From the NCBI RefSeq assembly GCF_029168945.1, contig NC_083604.1, forward strand, positions 9,664,812-9,728,811: 64,000 bases of DNA, given 5' to 3'. The stretch's first letter is position 1. Every line of letters begins with the position of its first letter. The notes under the pieces are model-generated. The model saw only the letters and a list, made by a program, of their open reading frames with translations. It ran no database searches and was not told the origin of the DNA. A program made the translations under genes and the position numbers. Origin of the DNA: Cannabis sativa (taxonomy: Eukaryota; Streptophyta; Magnoliopsida; Rosales; Cannabaceae). Shown here piece after piece: positions 57,363-64,000 of this stretch.

Positions 57363-57943
57363 GGACCATAGATGTCATGAATGACCATCTTGGATAAGTG
57401 TGAAGTGAGGATGGTGGAGGGGAGAGGCTTGGTAAATGCATTTGCGAGCTGAAGGTTACTGCTAACGGGAATGAGGCGTATGGCTGATTTTGCAATTTTT
57501 TCACGAATGAAGTGGTAGTCTAATTCGATGTGCTTTGTGCGTTCGTGAAATGTGGGATTATGTGCAATGTGTATTGTCGATTGGTTGTCGCTGTAGATGA
57601 ATGCTGGTGTAGGTTGATCAATATGAAGATCTTGGAGTAAATACTGTATCCATGTGATTTCACTTGTGGTGGAAGCCAAAGCACGGTACTCTGCTTCAGC
57701 AGAGCTTTTTGAGACAGTGGGTTGTTTCTTTGTCTTCCAGGATATGAGGCAATCACTAAGAAAGATGAAATATCCGATAGTTGACCGACGAGTGATTGGA
57801 CAAGTGGCCCAATCTGAATCAGAAAACCCACGGAGATGAAGAGAGAATGTTGGAGAGTACATAATTCCTTGTCTTGGTGATCCTTTTAAGTAGCGGAAGA
57901 GATGGTGTAGATCTATCAAGTGTGTTGTTCGAGGACAAGACAT
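57356..57943 (-). pseudogene. Copia RNase H and pol C-terminus
   Basis: An open frame of 195 codons contains HLFRYLKGSPRQGI, GFSDSDWATCPITRRSTIGY, SKSSAEAEYRALASTTSEI, YSDNQSTIHIAHNPTFHERT and ELDYHFIREKI, the complete signature of copia-type RNase HI. The catalytic Asp, Glu and Asp in DSDWA, AEAEYR and SDNQS are all present. It ends at a stop next to the polypurine tract. The enzyme would degrade the RNA strand during reverse transcription. This is the best preserved part of the element, but upstream pol is broken. Confidence 0.88.
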
Positions 57944-58774
57944 AAACTGCTGAGAGTATTGACAACAAACGTGATGTCAGGCCGTGAGAGTGTCAAATAT
58001 AGAAGAAGGCCAATGAGTTGTCTATAGTGAGACGGGTTGTCGAGAGTGTCCCCGTCTTGATCATTGAGTCTTAGTCTTGGATCCATGGGGGCTTTGGCAG
58101 GTTTGCTGTTAGTATACCTGGTGTCAGCAAGTAGTTGAAAAGTATACTTGCATTGTGAAAGGAAGAGACCGGAATTGGCTCTTGCAATCTCGAAACTGAG
58201 AAAATACTTGAGAGGGCCGAGATTCTTGAGCTTGAATTTGGCCTGAAGGGCGTCTTGTAATTGGTGCAGAATGTTTAAGCTGGGTCCAGCAAGTATTATA
58301 TCATCTACCTAAACAAGAAGCACCACAAATGTGTTGTGTGTTCCTCGAGTGAAGAGAGTGTAGTCAACTTGCGATTGAGTGAATCCCTCTTCAAGAAGAG
58401 CATCAGTGAGTTTCTTATACCATTGTCTTAAAGATTGGCGAAGTCCATAGATAGATTTATGGAGTTTACACACAAGATTGTCACCCGTGATTGATGAAGG
58501 GAGTTGGAGACCTTGTGGGATTTGCATGTAAACTTCTTCGTCTAAGTCACCATTTAGGAAAGCATTATTGATGTCGAGTTGTAAAGTGTACCATTGCTTG
58601 ATAGTGACGATGGCAAGTAGGAGTTTGAAAGTAACCATCTTTGCCACGGGGGAGAAAGTGTCAAAAAAATCCAAGCCTTCATGTTGAGTGTATCCTTGTG
58701 CTACAAGGCGTGCTTTGAGCCTTTCTACACTTCCATCGCCGTTGTACTTAATTTTGTACACCCAACGACATCGT
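57944..58774 (-). pseudogene. Copia reverse transcriptase, main part
   Basis: From the right: RWVYKIKYNGDGSVERLKAR, LVAQGYTQHEGLDFFDTFSP, LQLDINNAFLNGDLDEEVYM and IYGLRQSLRQWYKKL, all classic RVT_2 blocks, open for 150 codons (58309-58761). The next block reads FVVLLV-stop-VDDIIL: the Tyr of YVDD is a TAG (near 58308). The remainder continues with stops to RNase H. The solo LTR at 58775 splits the gene just before RWVYKIK. Confidence 0.88.
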
Positions 58775-60005
58775 TGTTAGGTTATATTTAGCATATGTTT
58801 CAGGTCTGAAAAGTAAGCATTTTCTCGTCTATTGGTGTCTTTTGGAGCGGTTTTACGCTTGATTTTCCTTGTTTCAGGTTCTCGGGGTATCAAAGTTCAA
58901 ATTCAGTCAATTGATGAAAAGACGGGACAAATTGGTGAAAAAGCAGAAAAATCTATTCTTCGAGTGTCAGTAGTCGCGACTACCAAGGACTCTGGTCGCG
59001 ACCATTTTCTTTGGTCGCGACCATGGTCGTGACTGGGAGATTTTGGCAGAACCTATGATTTTTCAAGGTTTGCCTGTAGTCGCGACAGCCTTTAAGTTGG
59101 TCGCGACCACGTACGGAAAACGCAGTTTTTGACCTAATTCAGATTTTTTCCCAATTGGAGGCACACCTTTCATTCCTATATAAGGAACACGATTCAGGAG
59201 GTCAAATAAAGCAAGAATAGACCTGAAAAGTGGATGAAAGTGGAGAGAAAGCTATCTTGAAGACCTGGAGCAATATCACATTCTAGTTTCTTTCTTTTAC
59301 CCTTATTCTTTCTTTTATGTCTAGTGTTGTTTCAGAATTAATCATGGATGTTTTTATTGTCTTTATGAGCTAAATTTCCCATTTAGGGAGGATGATGAAT
59401 GTTGTTTAAGTTTCTGCCTAGTTAATAAATAATTGCCATTCCTCCATCCTGATTGTGAAAACTATCTATATTTGTGTTTAATTCCATGTGCAAGATTGAT
59501 CACCTTTTACATGTTTAATGATCTCAATTCGAAATCTGAAAAGTGAGGATTGAGAATGCTAAAATTGGATAGTCTAGGTTTTGATGTGAAACGAAAGTAT
59601 TTACATAGCCTTTGTGACAAATAGATTATTGCTTAATGCTGATTTCATGTTAGTTTAATTAAGAGATTAATTAGAGAGCATGAGATTTAGAACCTAAAAG
59701 ATCTGAAAAAAGTTAGGTTAATTTATAATCTGTCATTCACTTCAAGTAAATGATAGCAATTAGGCATTAACATTGGTAACTTAACAATAAGATTCTCCTC
59801 CCTATTCTCTCATCTTGATTAATAGTCATTTGTTATTTTATTTTTCTGAATTATTTTACTGAATTCACAAAAAGTATTGTTTTGCCAAATAGAATCATAA
59901 GTATAATTTAGTAGTAATTAGTTCAATTCCATGTGGTTCGACCTCACTTGCGTGAGCTACTACTTGACTGCGTATACTTGCGTAGTATTCATAATTTTCG
60001 TAACA
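58775..60005 (+). mobile_element. Solo LTR, 1231 bp, with TCGCGAC motif cluster
   Basis: Starts TGTTAGG, ends CGTAACA, flanked by ATCGT (58770-58774) and ATCCT (60006-60010), a 5-bp duplication with one change. Removing it restores the copia RT frame (RAIGCRWVYK). It contains six TCGCGAC/TCGTGAC words (58973-59107). Its right part contains GTGGTTCGACCTCACTTGCG and GTATACTTGCGTAG, phrases I associate with Ty3/gypsy (Athila/Tat-like) LTRs. The orientation is inferred from a TATATAAGG box near 59177. No internal domain. Confidence 0.8.
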
Positions 60006-60500
60006 ATCCTATAGCTCGCTTGTTAGGTGGGAGAAGCACCACAGTCCATGTATTGTTGGTGATGAGTGCTAAAAGCTCATTGTCCATGGCTTGAAGCCAT
60101 TTCTTGAATTGAATGGCCTGCTTGTAGTTTTGAGGCTCGAATTCGGCTGTCACTTCAAGAACAAACATTTTATAAGCCTTTGAAAGTTTGGAATAAGACA
60201 CATGTTTTGAGATGGGATAAGAGGTGGAATTTTTATCTTCTTGTAGGTTGTAACACTCAAAATCTTGTAGATAACTAGGTGGCCGTGACACTCTAGTAGT
60301 CCTTCTAGGCATGATGTGTGGTGTAGGTGATGAATCGGGTTGAGTTGAGCTTTCTTCTTGCTCCTCAGCGTCATTTGCTGGTGTTTCTGCTGCAGTATCC
60401 TGCAGAATAGGATCAGGGGAAACAGAACTAGGATGTTGCATAGGGTAATCATCAACATGTGTGTTAGTTATATGCTCATTTGGGAGAATAAGAGGCAAAA
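60006..60500 (-). pseudogene. Copia RT N-terminal part and integrase-RT linker
   Basis: Reads LPNEHITNTHVDDYPMQHPS, a Ser/Pro-rich linker, MPRRTTRVSRPPSYLQDFEC, then YKQAIQFKKWLQAMDNELLA and NNTWTVVLLPPNKRAIG, the start of the copia RT. The frame is open to the LTR insertion. Confidence 0.85.
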
Positions 60501-60803
60501 ATGGATCAATATTATGACTAGTTGTGTTAAGTTTGTGAAAAGGAAATACATGTTCATGAAAAACAACATATCTAGAAATAAATATCTTAGATCATATAAC
60601 CGATAGCCTTTAACTCCCCTTGGATATCCCAAAAACACGCATGTCCTTGCCCGAGGCTCGAACTGAGTTCTATGAGAAGTAATGGTAGAGGCAAAGGCAA
60701 GGCACCCAAAACATCTTAAGCCATCATAATCAGGTTGTTTACCAAATAAAATCTCATAAGGTGTTTTGTTTTTGAGATTCGGTGTAGGTGTGCGATTGAT
60801 CAA
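60468..60803 (-). pseudogene. Copia integrase C-terminal region
   Basis: The frame begins INRTPTPNLKNKTPYEILFG, then KQPDYDGLRCFGCLAFASTI and ARTCVFLGYPRGVKGYRLYD. This is the conserved segment between the integrase catalytic core and RT in copia pol. A frameshift separates it from the core upstream and from the linker downstream. Confidence 0.85.
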
Positions 60804-61640
60804 AAAAACAGCAGTAAGAAGACATTCTGTCCAATATTGTATGGAAACTTTAGACTGAAAAGCAAGGATCTAGCAACATTTAAAATGTGTTGATGTTTTC
60901 TTTCAGCAACGATATTTTTTTTTTCAGGAGTTTCAATGCAAGAAAAGTCATGTAAAATACCATGTTTAGAGAACAAATCTTTGAAAGAAAGTTCAGGTGC
61001 ATTGTCGGATCTGAAACGTTTGAAAACACAATTGTATTGAGTTTGTATATAAGAAATAAACTTAGGTATAATAAAGAGAACATTTGATTTTTGTTTAAGA
61101 AGATAAATCCAAGTAAATCTTGAATGATCATCGACTAAGGTAAGAAAATATTTGTGATTAGAGTGGGAAGTAACATGATAAGGCCCCCATATATCACAAT
61201 GTATAAGATCAAAGCAATGAGTAGTAAAGCTTTTATTATTAGGAAAATGAAGCTTTCTTTGCTTTGATAGAGGACAGATATAGCAAGGTTCAACATTATG
61301 TAAATCTTTTGTTTTACAATGTAAAGAATCACTAAGAAAATCTAGACATTTATTTGACAAATGACCTAATTTTCTATGCCAAATTTCAGCGAATGCGAAG
61401 GCATTGATAGAAACGGTTGTGGTGTCCAAAAGGTAGAGACCATTAGCCGATTCACTTTTGCCAATCGTCTTCTTGGTGTGTGTTTCCTGTATGTGAAACT
61501 CATTAGCAAAGAATTTGAGGACATAGTTATTGTCTTTTGTCAAACAACTAACATAAACAATGTTATATTGGAAAGTAGGGACATAAAGAACCTCTTTTAA
61601 AACCAGATTGTTGCTGATGTGAATATTACCACATTTGTGA
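60800..61640 (-). pseudogene. Copia protease C-terminus and integrase core
   Basis: Right to left: HISNNLVLKEVLYVPTFQYN (end of the protease domain), EIWHRKLGHLSNKC (GAG-pre-integrase), CYICPLSKQRKLHFP, FDLIHCDIWGPYHV, YFLTLVDDHSRFTWIYLLKQ, FKRFRSDNAPELSF and VAERKHQHILNVAR. The DDE triad (Asp in HCDIWG, Asp in RSDNA, Glu in VAERKHQ) is present. The upstream protease segment with the catalytic DSGA is missing: text jumps from the region after the zinc knuckle to HVMVHKCGNIHISNN. Integrase would insert the cDNA into the genome. Confidence 0.87.
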
Positions 61641-62714
61641 ACCATGACATGATTATTGTGTATTGTAGTCATTAGTATTCGAACCCGTTTCATTTGAGGT
61701 CTGAAATTGATTAGCAGCTGCCTCTTTCGATTTTCCTGCTTTGTTGTATCCAGGTGGGTACCCGTGCATCTTGTAGCACTTCTCAATGGTGTGTCCGTGC
61801 ATATTGCAGTGTGTGCAAAAAGGCCTGCCATGTTTTTATGCTTGATTCTTGGGAGGATCTGGTTTCCCCGAGTTTCTTTCTCCTTGAAAGGCAAAAGCCA
61901 TGTTGGAGTTGGGATCGACAGAAACATTTTGCCCCCCTCTTTGATTCTCTTCCTGTGTGACTAAATGAAAAACTCTATTAATCTCAGGTAAAGGATCCAT
62001 AACAAGAATATTACCTCTCACTTGTGAATAGAGATCGGACAATCCCATGAGAAAAGACATGATGTATTCCATGTTGTGATGTTCTTGCAACTTCTTGACT
62101 CCCCCACATGTACAGCCATTACATGTGCAACTAAATCTGAAGTTTGACAATTCTTCCCACACTGTTTTGAGCTTGGTGAAATACATACTAACAGACTGAG
62201 TTTCTTGTTTAAGTTTCATCAAAATCTTCCTGAGATTGTAGATATGTGCACCATTCCTTTGCTGAAATCTTACCCTGAGATCATTCCATATTGCAGCAGC
62301 TGACTCGTTGTAGAGAATGCTGGAAGAAATCTCCTCAGAAACCGAGTTGATTATCCAAGAAATCACTATATTGTTGTTGCGAATCCAAGCATTATAGACT
62401 GTTTGATCAGACATGGGAGGTTTAGGTATGGAACCGTTCAAGAACCCCAATTTTTTCTTGACTGAAATGGCCAATTCCATTGCTCGACACCAAGCAATGT
62501 AATTTTCCTACCCAGTGAGCAATTGGGATACTAGGACGTTTCCAGGATTATCTCCGTGGTGTAGATAATAAGGATCAGAGGGATCCTCAATAAGATTTCT
62601 AGATCTTGTTATTTGTGTATTCGTTCCAATATCAGGTGCTTGAATTTGATTATCGCCATTGTTGATCTAGGCAGGAGCTTCATTGTCATGCTCTGTTTCT
62701 TGGTTATTTGACAT
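61641..62714 (-). pseudogene. Copia gag with CCHC knuckle, two stops and a frameshift
   Basis: The ATG is at 62712-62714. Stops lie after NEAPA (near 62668) and in LTG-stop-ENYIAW (near 62508). Then 214 open codons (61836-62480) read MELAISVKKKLGFLNGSIPK, AWIRNNNIVISWIINSVSEE, AAAIWNDLRVRFQQRNGAHI and YFTKLKTVWEELSNFR, typical of a copia gag (UBN2/retrotran_gag_3). A CCHC knuckle (CTHCNMHGHTIEKC, near 61770-61815) is in another frame. It forms the particle shell in intact relatives. Confidence 0.85.
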
Positions 62715-62903
62715 GGTGGGATCGGAATGATGAGATTTGTGCGTCTATTAGAACTTAGAGAGAAGAGTGTAGAAGAAGAAGAATGTTGATTGAAGAAATG
62801 AATTCTTCAACTGCAGACATCGAACGTCACCGGGGAAGATGAACAAAGAACATGGCAAGAAAGAGCAGGGGGAATTAGGATCGAAAGGAAGTATATCTTC
62901 CTT

Positions 62904-62915
62904 GCTCTGATACCA
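62904..62915 (-). promoter_or_regulatory. Primer-binding site, initiator tRNA-Met
   Basis: On the minus strand TGGTATCAGAGC directly follows the 5' LTR. It is complementary to the 3' end of initiator tRNA-Met. Confidence 0.9.
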
Positions 62916-63156
62916 TATTGCGGAAGAAATGGAAAACAGTAAAGTGTCTTTATTGAATGAAATTGCATTAATTGTACAAGAGGAATTAAGCCTTTATATA
63001 GGCTAGCAGTAGAGAATGAAAACAGGATTCCACAAAACAAGGAACACCATAAAACAAGGAACAACAAAAAATGAAAAATAACTAATTAAAGACAACAACT
63101 CAACAACCATAACAGAACACTAACTGGTATATACACTAACTGGTATAATCTTGTTA
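62916..63156 (-). repeat. Copia 5' LTR (right copy)
   Basis: 241 bp, very similar to the left LTR (a handful of substitutions by eye plus a 27-bp length difference). It contains TTTATATAGGC, a TATA-like box whose complement lies in transcription orientation. Flanked on the right by CTTAA (63157-63161). Confidence 0.9.
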
Positions 63157-63161
63157 CTTAA

Positions 63162-63270
63162 CCACGTTCTCAGATCTGAGGACTGAGGACTGAGGAGTAC
63201 TGGAGGAGTAACTGACATTCCTTTAGATAATGAACTCGAGCATTTGTTATTAGCTTTCATATAAAAAAAA
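63162..63270 (-). pseudogene. N-terminal tip of LINE ORF1
   Basis: On the minus strand the frame SYSSSTPQSSVLRSENVVKN runs up to the copia insertion and stays open across the joined site into the ORF1 sequence left of 57083 (KNLASTFKNLAS, then FGNSEKDN). The nearest ATGs are in a neighbouring frame, so a frameshift is likely. Confidence 0.55.
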
Positions 63271-63875
63271 AAGCGAATTCTGATCGAATATCTTCTTGCA
63301 GGATTGACTTCTTTGTGAACTGTTTTTTTTTTTTTTGTTCTTTTGCTGAAGAATTGTGTGAAATGTTAAGTTCATATTGAATTTAATTCTTAAATTAAAT
63401 TACCTGTCCATAAAAAAAAAACACAAACTAGTTTACTAATTAGTCTTTTTCAAATATAAATTATTGTAGAAAAGTTTACTAATTAGTCTTCTTCAAATAT
63501 AAATTATTGTAGAAAAGGAGTGATGATTTAATATCATTAGCATTGAAGATTGTTGATAAACTAAATTAATTTGAAACTATAGAATCATTACATGGCAAGA
63601 AGCCCAAAAGAAAGAAGAGTTTTATCACTATCCTTTTATAGAATGGCCCACTTGTTAAGAGAAGATTTTCAGATAATCCCATTAGTCCCATAATGATATA
63701 CATATACCCAACCCAAATTATGTAGTGTCTAAAAAAATCATCCTGATGACACACGGGGGTGGAATGTGAACCACCAGATTGAGATTATTCCAGGTAAGCA
63801 GGAGAGAAGAAATAATAACAATAATATTAATAGGTGAGGAAGATGGTGATGTGGTCTCCATCTCAGATTCTTAAT
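63271..63875. other. Sequence without a gene, right flank
   Basis: Contains poly(A) and poly(T) runs near 63268 and 63327 and a 43-bp tandem duplication. No coding frame recognised. From about 63720 the base composition becomes less AT-biased. Confidence 0.45.
63431..63516. repeat. 43-bp tandem duplication
   Basis: Two head-to-tail copies starting GTTTACTAATTAGTCTT (63431-63473 and 63474-63516) differ at one base (T/C). Confidence 0.92.
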
Positions 63876-63932
63876 GCCACGTGGCAAGCACGAAGCCAAT
63901 AGGACATCCACACTCCTATCCTTGAAGATAAG
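63876..63932 (+). promoter_or_regulatory. G-box, CCAAT and GATAAG cluster
   Basis: GCCACGTGGC (63876-63885) is a perfect 10-bp palindromic G-box, followed by CCAAT (63896-63900) and, after a TATCC, GATAAG (63927-63932, I-box core). This order within 57 bp is typical of light-regulated plant promoters (photosynthesis genes). The gene would start beyond the window end. The call is by motif only, and orientation is inferred from order. Confidence 0.4.
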
Positions 63933-64000
63933 CCATTTCCAATTCTATTGTCTTACTCTTACATTACATTACCTCATAATTTTACATGTGTTTAGCCATT

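Larger units (their letters stand above)
57083..63156 (-). mobile_element. Full-length but dead Ty1/copia element, minus strand
   Basis: LTRs at 57083-57350 and 62916-63156, primer-binding site at 62904-62915, polypurine tract at 57351-57362 and a 5-bp duplication CTTAA. Gene order on the minus strand is gag, protease remnant, integrase, RT, RNase H, which is the copia order. Inactivating damage: two in-frame stops early in gag, a frameshift at the zinc knuckle, loss of the protease active-site segment, a stop in the RT YVDD motif, and a 1231-bp solo LTR within RT. It is inserted in LINE ORF1. Confidence 0.9.
50732..63270 (-). mobile_element. Plant L1-type LINE, minus strand, split by two insertions
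   Basis: The 3' end is a T run (50732-50739, poly(A) on the minus strand) preceded by GAAATCTCTTATTCAT on that strand, a usual plant LINE ending. Reading right to left: ORF1 (DUF4283, zinc knuckle), endonuclease, reverse transcriptase, zf-RVT-like C-terminus. It is interrupted by a solo LTR (52500-54395) and by a whole copia element (57083-63156, duplication CTTAA). ORF1 text continues across the latter to about 63270. No LINE target duplication was found, so the 5' end is approximate. It has many stops and frameshifts. Confidence 0.8.

Overview
The window looks like nuclear DNA of a eudicot plant, from an AT-rich, repeat-dense intergenic tract. The evidence is the set of plant mobile-element families present: Ty1/copia elements primed by initiator tRNA-Met, a plant L1 LINE with a DUF4283/zinc-knuckle ORF1, CACTA, hAT and MULE-like DNA elements, Helitrons, and a TRIM. 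I cannot name the species. A Rosales-type genome such as Cannabaceae would fit the style of the repeats, but that is only an impression. I found no intact host protein-coding gene, no tRNA or rRNA gene and no CRISPR array. Almost every recognisable coding stretch is a decayed piece of a mobile element.

Layout: (1) 1-4560 is AT-rich sequence with no gene. (2) 4771-9702 is a tandem array of a miniature LTR retrotransposon: ten 190-bp LTRs alternate with nine 337-bp internal domains, period 527 bp. (3) From the tenth LTR the sequence runs into the gag/protease body of a SIRE-like copia element (9703-17619), which ends at a polypurine tract and an unrelated LTR (17620 to about 18299). Its gag is split by a solo LTR (10082-13894) that itself contains a second solo LTR of the same family (11715-13610). 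(4) 18690-19260 is a GC-rich minisatellite. (5) 19646-26293 is a further solo LTR of that ~1.9-kb family. It holds two more family members and a 993-bp CACTA element with captured-looking sequence. (6) 26.3-45.2 kb is AT-rich and gene-poor. It holds hAT MITEs, a truncated LINE with an 18-bp target duplication, opposed Helitron ends, and an apparent captured exon of an EMSY-LIKE gene. (7) 45.2-50.2 kb has a MITE, two long-inverted-repeat elements with similar tips and 8-bp target duplications, and an RNase H fragment. The second inverted-repeat element carries a striking 11-bp-phased TCGA array. (8) 50732 to about 63270 is a minus-strand LINE broken by a solo LTR (52500-54395) and by a whole copia element (57083-63156). 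The copia is itself broken by a solo LTR with TCGCGAC motifs (58775-60005). (9) The last 130 bp hold a G-box/CCAAT/GATAAG cluster that may be the promoter of a gene just outside the window.

The genes do not form a host pathway. They are gag, protease, integrase, reverse transcriptase and RNase H remnants of separate selfish elements. The main value of the window is its nesting record, most of it supported by target-site duplications readable in the sequence: GGATA, CATGA, TAAAA, GTTTG, CTTAA, ATCGT/ATCCT, TTC, ATATTAAC, TTCTTAAG, ATTGAAGT, TAAATAAG, TTGTCTTA and an 18-bp LINE duplication.
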